A stretch of 64,000 nucleotides of DNA, from contig NZ_JAJVKW010000007.1 of the NCBI RefSeq assembly GCF_024198255.1, positions 490,741 through 554,740 on the forward strand, read 5' to 3'. Below the pieces are notes generated by a model that saw nothing but the letters and a program-made list of their open reading frames with translations, searched no databases and was not told the origin of the DNA. Source of the stretch: Myxococcus guangdongensis. GTDB taxonomy: Bacteria > Myxococcota > Myxococcia > Myxococcales > Myxococcaceae. The translations under genes were made by a program, and so were the position numbers. Below, piece by piece: positions 53,386 to 61,217 of this stretch (position 1 is its first letter; each line of letters begins with the position of its first letter).

Positions 53386-55053
53386 TCACGAGTCCAGCTT
53401 GCGCCCCTTCCACTCCTGGATGGCGCGGATGACGATGTCCTTCAGGCCCTGGCCGATGCGCGGGTAGGCCTCGTCGTCCAGGTTCGCCAGCGACACGCGG
53501 GCCGACCACTCCGGCCCCTCGAAGCCGCTGCCGTTGAGCAGCACCACGCCATGCCTGCGCGCCAGCGCGAGCACGATGTCGAGCGGGTCATGCCGCGCCT
53601 CCTCGTACTCCACGAAGTCCTTCCCCACGTGCTTGCGCCCCCACGCCTCCAGGTCGAGCGTCTGGTAGTACGCCGAGCGCAGCGGGTCGTCCGGCAGTTC
53701 CACGCCCAGGCCCCGGTACAGCGCCGCCAGTCGCTCCTGGCAGATGCGCCGGCAGCGCTTCTTGTACGCGTCATCCTTGTCCAGGAGCGCGAACAGCGAG
53801 AACAGCGACATCTGGAGCTGCTGCGGCAGGGACAGGCCCGCGGTGTGGTTCAGCGCCACCGCGCGGCTGTCCGCCACCATCCGGTCGATGAACTTCAGTC
53901 GCTCGGGCGAGAGGCTGATGGAGCCGTAGCGCTCCTCGAGCATCTCGCGCTGGGCGGCCGGCAGGCGGGCCATCATGTCGTCGAGGATGTTGTCCTCGTG
54001 GAGCGCGACGACCCCCAGGCGCCAGCCGGTGCACCCGAAGTGCTTCGAGTACGAGTAGACGAGCAGCGTGTTGTGGGGCAGCTCCGCCGCCAGCGAGCGG
54101 AAGCCCTCCACGAAGGTGCCGTACACGTCGTCCGTCAGCAGCAGCAGGTCCGGCCGCTTCTTCCGGACGATGTCCACCAGCAAATCCAGCGACTCGCGCC
54201 GCATCGCCGTCGCGCCCGGGTTGCCGGGGTGGACCACGAAGAACGCCTTGATGCGCGGGTCCTCCAGCTTGCGCAGCTCCGAATCCGGGTACTGCCACGC
54301 GTGCCGCCCCTCCTCCGTCATCTCGCTCTGCCGGATGTCCACCGTGCGCAGGTCGAACTCCTCCAGGCGCGGAATCTCCAGGTAGGGCGTGAAGATGGGC
54401 GTGCCCAGGGCGATGGTGTCCCCCTTCTGGAGCAGGCCGTTCACCATCAGCGAGCGGAAGATGTACGTCATCGCCGCGGTGCCGCCCTCGACGGCGAACA
54501 GGTCGAAGCGGCCCGGGGGCGGACGTCCGTCACACATCTCCTTCGCCAGATAGGACTGAACGATTCGCTCCGCGTGGACGAGCATCCGGTCCGGCACCGG
54601 ATAGTTGTCACCGATGGCCGCGTCGGTGAGCTCCCAGACGAAGGCGTCCTCGTCGAAGCCCAGCTGGCGCACGCCATGCTCCAGCGAGTCGCGCAAGAGC
54701 CTCACCGCCGCGCTGTCCTCGTGTCCCTCCAGGAAGTCGCGCAGCCGCCGGGCGATGCCGGGTGACTTCGGCATGCCCGCGAGCCCCACCTCGGGCTCGT
54801 TCCACGTGCGGCGGCTCTCGCTCAGCGCGAACTGCCCCATCAGGAAGAACGCCTCGCGCGGCGTGGTGGCAATCCAGTTGGGGTTGCCTCGCCCCGCGTT
54901 GAGCATCACCGCCGCGCGTGTCTTCGCGGACTCGTCCGCCATCTCGATGAGCGTGTCCTTCAGCTCGAAGGGGCTGAGCTTGTGGAGCTCGCGTGGCGTG
55001 GTGGTCTCCGTCTCCTCCCTCACGCCGGTCTCCGTCTCCGTCCTCGTCTCCAT
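53386..55053 (-). CDS. Aspartate 4-decarboxylase (bifunctional aspartate aminotransferase)
   Basis: The product is 555 aa from the ATG at 55053, the usual ~530-550 for the family; a much longer upstream frame is antisense to the FGE gene and rejected. It is a fold-type I PLP enzyme: LNAGRGNPNWIATTPREAFF near the N-terminus is diagnostic of aspartate 4-decarboxylase, VEGGTAAMTYIFRSL binds cofactor phosphate, HPGNPGATAM and LLLTDDVYGTF contact the ring, and the Schiff-base Lys337 lies in YSYSKHFGCTGWRLG. It converts aspartate to alanine and CO2, with side transamination. It is the first gene of the operon with ansB; the divergent FGE gene starts 237 bp away. Confidence 0.95.
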   Translation of the reverse strand: METRTETETGVREETETTTPRELHKLSPFELKDTLIEMADESAKTRAAVMLNAGRGNPNWIATTPREAFFLMGQFALSESRRTWNEPEVGLAGMPKSPGIARRLRDFLEGHEDSAAVRLLRDSLEHGVRQLGFDEDAFVWELTDAAIGDNYPVPDRMLVHAERIVQSYLAKEMCDGRPPPGRFDLFAVEGGTAAMTYIFRSLMVNGLLQKGDTIALGTPIFTPYLEIPRLEEFDLRTVDIRQSEMTEEGRHAWQYPDSELRKLEDPRIKAFFVVHPGNPGATAMRRESLDLLVDIVRKKRPDLLLLTDDVYGTFVEGFRSLAAELPHNTLLVYSYSKHFGCTGWRLGVVALHEDNILDDMMARLPAAQREMLEERYGSISLSPERLKFIDRMVADSRAVALNHTAGLSLPQQLQMSLFSLFALLDKDDAYKKRCRRICQERLAALYRGLGVELPDDPLRSAYYQTLDLEAWGRKHVGKDFVEYEEARHDPLDIVLALARRHGVVLLNGSGFEGPEWSARVSLANLDDEAYPRIGQGLKDIVIRAIQEWKGRKLDS

Positions 55054-55290
55054 GCGCCCCCTCCGTCCACGTTGGCGACAGGACGTTGTCCACGCGTGCA
55101 CACGCCGCCAATCCGAAGGCGGACACGCTCCGGGCGCTCGCAGGTCCGCGTGCCCACGCGCGCTCGGGGCCCCTCGGCCGCCCCGCCCCACGGGGCCCGG
55201 TTGTCCCACGCGCCGAAGCCACCCAGCTTGCCGCCTGGGGCCACAGCGCGCCCCTCCACTTGCGTGGACAGACGAAGAGCGAGGCGGCGG

Positions 55291-56304
55291 ATGAGCGTGG
55301 ATGTCGTCGGTGAAACCCAGGGCCAGCAGTCTCCCGTATCGCGCAACGAGGTGACGGAGCGGGACGCGCCCGGCATGGATCTGGTGTGGATTCCGGGCGG
55401 CACCTACTGGATGGGCTCGGACCACCACTATCCCGAGGAGAAGCCCGCGCACCAGGTGACGGTCAGCGGCTTCTGGATGGACCGCCACCCGGTGACGAAC
55501 GAGGACTTCGCGCGCTTCGTCGAGGCCACAGGCTACGTCACCGTCGCGGAGCGCCCGCTGAATCCGGACGACTTCCCCGGCGCCAGGCCAGAGCTGCTCG
55601 TGCCCGGCGCGCTCGTGTTCCGCAAGACGGCCCAGCGCGTGAGCCTGAAGGACTTGACGCAGTGGTGGGCCTACACCCCCGGCGCCTGCTGGAAGGCCCC
55701 CGAGGGCGCCGACAGCACGTGGCTCGGCCGCGAGCGCCACCCCGTGGTCCACGTCGCCTACGAGGACGCGGAGGCCTACGCCACCTGGGCCGGCAAGGCC
55801 CTGCCCACCGAGGCCGAGTGGGAGCGCGCGGCACGCGGCGGCCTGGACCGCAAGGTGTACGTCTGGGGTGACGAGTTCTCTCCGGGAGGCCAGCAGATGG
55901 CCAACATCTGGCAAGGGGAGTTCCCCTGGCAGAACCTGAACACCGATGGGTTCGAGGGGACCTCGCCAGTCGGGAGCTTCCCACCCAACGGGTATGGGCT
56001 CTTCGACATGGCGGGCAACGTCTGGGAGTGGACCTGCGACTGGTTCCAGGAGCGCCACCAGGGCAACGGCGGCAAGGCGTGCTGCATCCCCGTCAACCCG
56101 CGCGGCCCCGCCTCCGGTGGGAAGAGCCTGGACCCGAGCCTGCCCCACGTGCGCATCCCCCGCCGCGTCCTCAAGGGCGGCAGCCACCTCTGCGCGTCCA
56201 ACTACTGCCTGCGCTACCGCCCCGCCGCGCGCTCGCCGCAGTCCATCGACAGCGGAACCTCGCACATCGGATTCCGATGTGTCGTCCATGTCTCGGACGC
56301 GTGA
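55291..56304 (+). CDS. Formylglycine-generating enzyme (SUMF1-like) homologue
   Basis: The product is 337 aa from the ATG at 55291 with GGCGG upstream. The FGE-sulfatase (C-lectin-like) fold runs throughout: FVWIPGGTYWMGSD-like start, GFWMDRHPVTNEDFARFVEA, HPVVHVAYEDAEAYATWAGK, LPTEAEWERAARGG, FDMAGNVWEWTCDWF, RVLKGGSHLCASNYCLRYRP. The copper-site cysteines Cys301 and Cys306, spaced five apart, match those of true FGEs, and RPAARSPQSIDSGTSHIGFR completes the site. It would oxidise a sulfatase cysteine to formylglycine. No sulfatase gene is in the window, and no signal peptide is seen. Confidence 0.92.
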   Translation: MSVDVVGETQGQQSPVSRNEVTERDAPGMDLVWIPGGTYWMGSDHHYPEEKPAHQVTVSGFWMDRHPVTNEDFARFVEATGYVTVAERPLNPDDFPGARPELLVPGALVFRKTAQRVSLKDLTQWWAYTPGACWKAPEGADSTWLGRERHPVVHVAYEDAEAYATWAGKALPTEAEWERAARGGLDRKVYVWGDEFSPGGQQMANIWQGEFPWQNLNTDGFEGTSPVGSFPPNGYGLFDMAGNVWEWTCDWFQERHQGNGGKACCIPVNPRGPASGGKSLDPSLPHVRIPRRVLKGGSHLCASNYCLRYRPAARSPQSIDSGTSHIGFRCVVHVSDA

Positions 56305-56423
56305 GACGCGGGCCTTCCTCCGGAAAAAACGACGGAGTTTCGCCGACTTGGGCCCCCCCTGTCGTGAACATGAAAGCCCTGCTATTTTGCGCTCCCATTA
56401 CAGAGCTGTGTTATCAGCAGATC

Positions 56424-56451
56424 CTGTTTCGCGAGTCAGCGACTGAAACAG
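56424..56451. promoter_or_regulatory. Imperfect palindrome upstream of ornithine cyclodeaminase
   Basis: CTGTTTC (56424-56430) pairs with GAAACAG (56445-56451), and inside it AGTC pairs with GACT, with a 3-base asymmetry. The dyad ends 24 bp before the GTG start and could be an operator or a transcript stem. The region is less GC-rich than its flanks. No regulator is identified. Confidence 0.35.
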
Positions 56452-56475
56452 CGGATTGGCCCAGGGGACACTCGA

Positions 56476-57576
56476 GTGAAGAGCGACGCGACACGGACAC
56501 TGTTGGTGACTCGGGCGGACCTGCGCTGCATCGTGGAGGAAGTGGGTGCGGACGCGTTGATGGACGAGCTCATCCGCGCGCTCACCGAGGCGCTGCGCAC
56601 GTTCGACGGTGAGCTCACGGAGGTGCGCAAGCGCGATGGCTTCCTGACGGAGCACCCGAGACAGCCTGGCTGTCTCGAGTGGATGCCGGTGATGCAGAAG
56701 GGCGGCGCCGTCACCGTGAAGATGGTGAGCTACAGCCCGTTCAACCCCGAGGAGCAGGGGCTGCCCACCATCATCGCGACCAACAGCCTGTATGACTCCA
56801 GGACGGGCCACCTCGTCGCCTTGATGGACGGCGTGTTCGCCACGGCGCTGCGCACGGGCGCGGCCTCCGCGGTGGCCACGCGCTGCCTGGCCTCACCGGA
56901 CAGCCGCGTGCTGGGCCTGGTGGGCTGCGGCGCCCAGGCGGTGACGCAGTTGCACGCCATCAGCCGCGTCTTCCCGCTCACGGAGGTCCTCGCGTACGAC
57001 ACGAACCCGGAGGCGCAGGCCTCGCTCGCGCGGCGCACGGCGTTCCTCGGGCTGGACGTGAAGCAGGTGTCGCTGGCGGAGCTGGAGGAGCGCTCGGACA
57101 TCATCTGCACCGCGACCTCCATCGCCGTGGGCGCGGGCCCGGTCATCTCCGGCAAGGCGCTCAAGCCGCACGTGCACGTCAACGCCGTGGGCTCGGACCT
57201 GCCCGGCAAGACGGAGCTGCCGCGCTCGCTGCTGGAGAAGAGCCTGGTGTGCCCGGACTTCACCGTGCAGGCGCTGGTGGAGGGCGAGTGCCAGCAGCTC
57301 AAGCCCGAGCAGGTGGGCCCGGACCTCGTCACGCTGGTGAAGAACCCGGACCGCTACGAGTCCTGGCGCCAGCGGTCCACCGTGTTCGACTCCACCGGCT
57401 ACGCGCTGGAGGACCAGGTCGTCACCGCGCTGTTCCTCCGCCACGCGGAGCGGCTGGGCCTGGGCACGTCGGTGGGGCTGGAGACGGTGGGCGGCGACGC
57501 GTTGGATCCCTACTCGCTCGTGCGCGAGCCGGAGTCCACGGCCCGCGGCAACCTGCGCCGCGCCACGGGCAGCTGA
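56476..57576 (+). CDS. Ornithine cyclodeaminase/mu-crystallin family enzyme
   Basis: The product is 366 aa from a GTG at 56476. The substrate-binding domain carries MVSYSPFNPEEQGLPTIIAT and the conserved DGVFATALRTGAASAVATR; the Rossmann part has RVLGLVGCGAQAVTQLHAIS for NAD(H), followed by RSDIICTATSIAVGAGPVIS and HVNAVGSDLPGKTELPRSLL. True ornithine cyclodeaminases turn L-ornithine into L-proline and ammonia; relatives act on other amino or imino acids. The gene is convergent with the NRPS-led operon, six bases from the oxidoreductase stop, so it may contribute an imino acid to that pathway. Substrate inferred. Confidence 0.85.
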   Translation: MKSDATRTLLVTRADLRCIVEEVGADALMDELIRALTEALRTFDGELTEVRKRDGFLTEHPRQPGCLEWMPVMQKGGAVTVKMVSYSPFNPEEQGLPTIIATNSLYDSRTGHLVALMDGVFATALRTGAASAVATRCLASPDSRVLGLVGCGAQAVTQLHAISRVFPLTEVLAYDTNPEAQASLARRTAFLGLDVKQVSLAELEERSDIICTATSIAVGAGPVISGKALKPHVHVNAVGSDLPGKTELPRSLLEKSLVCPDFTVQALVEGECQQLKPEQVGPDLVTLVKNPDRYESWRQRSTVFDSTGYALEDQVVTALFLRHAERLGLGTSVGLETVGGDALDPYSLVREPESTARGNLRRATGS

Positions 57577-57582
57577 AGTCCT

Positions 57583-58563
57583 TCAGAGCTCCAGGAGGAT
57601 CTTCCCGAAGCTCGCGTTGGACTCCATGTAACGGTGCGCGTCCGCCACGCGCGCCAGCGGGAAGGTGGTGTCGATGACCGCGCGCACGCGGCCGTCGACG
57701 AGCTTCGGCAACCAGCGCTCGCGGAAGCGCTGGACGACGGCGACCTTGTCGGCCAGGGGCAACGGACGCAGCGCCATGCCCTTGAGCTGGAGGCGGCGCA
57801 GCACCACCTGCTTCAGGTCCAGGTCGCCGCGGATTCCGTCCATCAAGCCCACGAGCATCAACGTGCCGCCGAAGCGCAGCGCGCGCAGGTTGCGCCCCAG
57901 CGCCGCGCCTCCGACGAAGTCCTCCACCACGTCCAGGCCGCGCCCCTTCGTCCACTCGGGCACCGCGTCCGCGAAGTTCTCGCGCGTGCGCACCACGCCC
58001 GCCGAGGCGCCCAGCGCCAGACACCGGCGCAGCTTCTCGTCGCTGCCCACGGTGACGAAGACGGTGGCCCCCACCTCGCGCGCCACCTGGATGCACGCGG
58101 TGCCGATGCCGCTGCCCGCGGCGTGGATGAGCACGGACTGACCGGGGCCCAGCCCGCCCAGCTCGACGAGGGATTCGTGCGCGGTGCAGTACGCCTCGGG
58201 CGCGGCCGCCGCCTCGACGAAGGACCAGCCCGCTGGAATGGGGAGGGCCATCCCCTCCTCCATCAGACACGCCTCCGCGTAGCCGCCGCCGTCCACCAGC
58301 CCGAAGACGCGCGCGCCGGACTGGAAGGCGCGCACCTCGTCGCCCACGGCCTCCACCACGCCCGCGACCTCGATGCCGAGCAACGGACTGGTGACGCCGG
58401 GAGGCAGCGTGTAGCCGCCGGCGCGCTGGCTGGTGTCTCCGCGGTTGAGGGCGGAGGCGCGCACGCGCACGAGGAGCTGACGGGGACCGGGGACGGGACG
58501 GGGTCTGACTTCCAGGTGGAGCTGCTCCGGACCGCCGGGAGTCCGGACGACGACCGCGGTCAT
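57583..58563 (-). CDS. Quinone oxidoreductase-type MDR enzyme
   Basis: The product is 326 aa from the ATG at 58563. The GroES-like N-domain has VRVRASALNRGDTSQRAGGY and LLGIEVAGVVEAVGDEV; the Rossmann domain has GQSVLIHAAGSGIGTACIQV and LRALRFGGTLMLVGLMDG. The zinc-binding cysteines of classic alcohol dehydrogenases are absent, which fits the NADPH quinone oxidoreductase/enoyl reductase branch. It is last in the NRPS-led operon, four bases after the MaoC stop. It may reduce an enoyl or enone intermediate of the pathway, or be a general reductase. Confidence 0.9.
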   Translation of the reverse strand: MTAVVVRTPGGPEQLHLEVRPRPVPGPRQLLVRVRASALNRGDTSQRAGGYTLPPGVTSPLLGIEVAGVVEAVGDEVRAFQSGARVFGLVDGGGYAEACLMEEGMALPIPAGWSFVEAAAAPEAYCTAHESLVELGGLGPGQSVLIHAAGSGIGTACIQVAREVGATVFVTVGSDEKLRRCLALGASAGVVRTRENFADAVPEWTKGRGLDVVEDFVGGAALGRNLRALRFGGTLMLVGLMDGIRGDLDLKQVVLRRLQLKGMALRPLPLADKVAVVQRFRERWLPKLVDGRVRAVIDTTFPLARVADAHRYMESNASFGKILLEL

Positions 58564-58567
58564 CACC

Positions 58568-59095
58568 TCAGTAGTTCGCATCCACGTCCACGCCATGGCG
58601 CCGCAAGGGCACGAGGAAGGAGCGCTCGAAGGTCATCACGACGGTGCCGTCCGCCTTGAGGCCCTGGGTCTCCACGGTGACCACTCCCTGTTTCGCGCGA
58701 GAGCGGGACCTCCTCTTGGCCAGCACCCGGCTCTCCGCGTACAGGGTGTCCCCCACGAAGACCGGGGCCGTCAACCGGATGCGGTCCCACCCCAGGTTGG
58801 CCACGCCCTTGGCGCTGGTGCTGTTCAGACTCATCCCCCCGACGATGGCCAGGGTGACGAGGCTGGACATCAACGGCCGCTTCCACTCCGTCTTGCTGGC
58901 GTAGACGGCGTCGATGTGGAGCGGGTGCGTGTTGAGGCTGAGCAACGACTGCCACATGTTGTCCACGTCGGTGAGGGTGCGGCCGGGGCGGTGCTCGAAG
59001 ACGTCGCCCACCTCGAAGTCCTCGTAGAACAGCCCGTGGGTCTCGCGGTAGCGCTGCTTGCCCACCTTCTTGTGGGCGGCCACCATCTTCTTCAT
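58568..59095 (-). CDS. MaoC-like (hot-dog fold) dehydratase
   Basis: The product is 175 aa. After a basic N-terminus comes FYEDFEVGDVFEHRPGRTLT, the usual start of MaoC dehydratases, then the active-site region NTHPLHIDAVYASKTEWKRP with an Asp and His pair, and SLVTLAIVGGMS for the hot-dog helix; LGWDRIRLTAPVFVGDTLYA is a conserved strand segment. The group includes mesaconyl-, itaconyl- and enoyl-CoA hydratases. It overlaps the CoA lyase gene by 4 bp (ATGA), and that pairing suggests hydration of a branched dicarboxylyl-CoA, acting with the lyase. Confidence 0.88.
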   Translation of the reverse strand: MKKMVAAHKKVGKQRYRETHGLFYEDFEVGDVFEHRPGRTLTDVDNMWQSLLSLNTHPLHIDAVYASKTEWKRPLMSSLVTLAIVGGMSLNSTSAKGVANLGWDRIRLTAPVFVGDTLYAESRVLAKRRSRSRAKQGVVTVETQGLKADGTVVMTFERSFLVPLRRHGVDVDANY

Positions 59096-59982
59096 GAGTC
59101 TCCACTCCCGGAGCCCGCGCGCAGGTGGACGGGCGCCATGGCCTCGTCATGCTGGACGCTCGCCAGCACCCGCCGCGCCACCGTCACGAGCGGGGGGCCA
59201 ATCATGCTCCCTCCGACCACGTGGATGCCGCCCTTTCCGTCACCGGCCTGCGCGAGCACCCGGCGCGCGTGGGCCACCATCTGCGGCGTGGGCCGCAGCG
59301 CCGCGTGCACGACGCCCACCTGGTCCGGGTGGATGACGATCTTGCCGGTGTAGCCCAGCGCGCCCACCTTGCGCGTCTCCGCCTCCAGCTCCGACAAGTC
59401 GCCCAGGCCGAAGTACGGCGAGTCGATGGCGTTGATCCCCGCGATGGCCGCCGCCATGGCGATGCGCGAGCGCGCGTAGAGCATGGGCTCCCACGACAGG
59501 GGCACGCCCATCTGCGCGGACAGGTCCGCGGCGCCGAAGATGAGGCCGCGCAGGCGGGGCGCGGACAGGGCGATGGCGTCCACGGCCTCCACGCCGCGCG
59601 CCGTCTCGATGATGGCCAGCAGCGACAGCTCCGGGAAGCGGTCTGCCAGCAGCGCGTCGAGCTGCTGGATTTCAGACGGCGACTCCACCTTGGGCAGCAG
59701 CAGGGCGTCCAGCCGCGCGTTGGAGTCCAGCAGCGAGAGCACGTCGCGCAGGCCCGCCTCGGTGCGCAGGCTGTTGATGCGCAGGCACAGCGGCCCGCGC
59801 GGGCGGGAGGAGGACAGATAGGACAGGGCCAGCCGGCGAGCCTCTGACTTCAGGGCGTGGGGGACACCGTCTTCCAGGTCGAGCAGTCCCATGTCCGCCC
59901 CCACCTCCACGGCCTTGTCGAAGCGGGAGGGGTCGATGGCGGGCGTCACCAGGAAGGACCTGCACTGCAAGGGCATGGTCAT
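59092..59982 (-). CDS. CitE-like CoA ester lyase (HpcH/HpaI aldolase family)
   Basis: The product is 296 aa, the normal size. It begins RSFLVTPAIDPSRFDKAVEV; MGLLDLEDGVPHALKSEARR has the acidic pair contacting metal; LCLRINSLRTEAG carries the conserved Arg; LLLPKVESPSEIQQLD and LLAIIETARGVEAVDAIALS contain the metal-binding Glu; FGAADLSAQMGVPLSWEP the Asp; and YTGKIVIHPDQVGVVHAAL the C-terminal lid. Relatives cleave or form citryl-, malyl-, methylmalyl- and citramalyl-CoA. It overlaps both neighbours by 4 bp (alpha-oxoamine synthase upstream, MaoC downstream), so it is an integral member of the biosynthetic operon. Confidence 0.9.
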   Translation of the reverse strand: MTMPLQCRSFLVTPAIDPSRFDKAVEVGADMGLLDLEDGVPHALKSEARRLALSYLSSSRPRGPLCLRINSLRTEAGLRDVLSLLDSNARLDALLLPKVESPSEIQQLDALLADRFPELSLLAIIETARGVEAVDAIALSAPRLRGLIFGAADLSAQMGVPLSWEPMLYARSRIAMAAAIAGINAIDSPYFGLGDLSELEAETRKVGALGYTGKIVIHPDQVGVVHAALRPTPQMVAHARRVLAQAGDGKGGIHVVGGSMIGPPLVTVARRVLASVQHDEAMAPVHLRAGSGSGDS

Positions 59983-61211
59983 GATGCGAGTGGCTCCGAG
60001 GTCCCTGGCGCCGCCAGCTCCAGCACGGCGTCACACAGGCGCTGGAGGTCCTCGGTGGACAGGTTGGAGCGCAGCATGATGCGCAGCCCCGCCCGCCCCT
60101 TGGGGACGATGGGGAAGAACACCGCGGAGGAGTAGAAGCCCGCGGCCATCAGTCGCCGCGAGCGCTCCACCGCCAGGGGCTCCGGCCCCACGTCGATGAT
60201 CTTGATGGGGAAGTCCTCGCCCGTGGTCCGCGTGGGGACGCGTTCGTCGAAGAAGCGCACGTGGGCCCGCAGGGCGCGCTGTCGCTCGGCCAGGTCCGCG
60301 CCGCCGTGCAGCCGCGCCGAGGCCAGGCTCGCGCCGATGGCCGGAATCGACAGGCTCTGCGACCAGCCGAGGGGACCCGCGAAGCGGCCCACCAGGTCCG
60401 CGTGCTGCTGCGGCCCCAGCATGACGGCGCCCCCCGCCGTGCCGAAGCCCTTGCCCAGCGATCCGATGATGATGGTGCGCGAGTTGACCTCGCCGCCCAT
60501 CGTCGCGCGCACGTAGCCCTCGCCCGACGCGCCGTAGAGGGAGAGCGAGTGCGAGTCGTCGAAGTAGAGGAACAGCCCGTACTTGTCCTGGAGGTGGAAC
60601 AGCTCCTTCACGATGGCCACGCCGCCCATCGAGTAGAAGCCGTCCGCCACGTACGCGACGCGCGCGTGCTTGCGACAGAGGTCCTCCAGGAAGTCCAGGT
60701 CATTGTGCGGCGCGGTGATGACGTGGGTCTCGTCCGCGCAGATGGGCTTGATGAGGTTCATCGAGAAGTGCGCGGACTTGTCGAAGACGAGGATGGGCTT
60801 CTGGCCGTCGGGCAGCAGGTGGCCGGACGCGATGAGGGGCAGCAGGCCCGCGCTGGCGGAGCTGGCGGAGTTGGTGACGATGGTCTTCGCGCGCCAGCGG
60901 TGGGACAGCTCCTCCTCGAGCGCGTCCAGGTCCGCCAGTCGGATTCGCAGCCGGGAGATGGACATGCACAGGGTGCGCTCGCGCTGGAGCACGTCGATGG
61001 CGCCCTGGAGCACGTCCGGATGCGAGTCCAGCCCCAGGTACGAGCACGAGCACATGTTGATGAACTCACGCCCATCCGGCAGTGACAGCGTGCCGCGTCC
61101 GGTGTTGTGCACGGACAGGTCCAGCAACCCCGCTTCCTTCGCCGACGTGAACGACGGATTGCCGTGGCCGATCATCGACTCCGTGTTGCGATAGCGATTC
61201 TTGAGTTCCAT
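59979..61211 (-). CDS. Alpha-oxoamine synthase-family PLP enzyme
   Basis: The product is 410 aa, a fold-type I PLP enzyme of the KBL/AONS/SPT group that joins an amino acid to an acyl thioester with loss of CO2. Motifs: INMCSCSYLGLDSHPDVLQG (the NYLG-type start), TNSASSASAGLLPLIASGHL, FDKSAHFSMNLI, YVADGFYSMGGV, LYFDDSHSLSLYGASGEG, and the Schiff-base Lys254 in IIIGSLGKGFGTAGGAVM. The family's usual GYxGNRxAI segment is replaced by a CqsA-like variant. It starts six bases after the NRPS stop, so it is a good candidate for chain release from, or for building a unit for, the NRPS. Confidence 0.9.
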   Translation of the reverse strand: MELKNRYRNTESMIGHGNPSFTSAKEAGLLDLSVHNTGRGTLSLPDGREFINMCSCSYLGLDSHPDVLQGAIDVLQRERTLCMSISRLRIRLADLDALEEELSHRWRAKTIVTNSASSASAGLLPLIASGHLLPDGQKPILVFDKSAHFSMNLIKPICADETHVITAPHNDLDFLEDLCRKHARVAYVADGFYSMGGVAIVKELFHLQDKYGLFLYFDDSHSLSLYGASGEGYVRATMGGEVNSRTIIIGSLGKGFGTAGGAVMLGPQQHADLVGRFAGPLGWSQSLSIPAIGASLASARLHGGADLAERQRALRAHVRFFDERVPTRTTGEDFPIKIIDVGPEPLAVERSRRLMAAGFYSSAVFFPIVPKGRAGLRIMLRSNLSTEDLQRLCDAVLELAAPGTSEPLAS

Positions 61212-61217
61212 GACGGC

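Noticed and set aside
55054..56289. N-terminal extension of the aspartate decarboxylase frame beyond its ATG
   Set aside because: The extension lies antisense to the formylglycine-generating enzyme gene and has no domain; the ATG at 55053 gives the family length.
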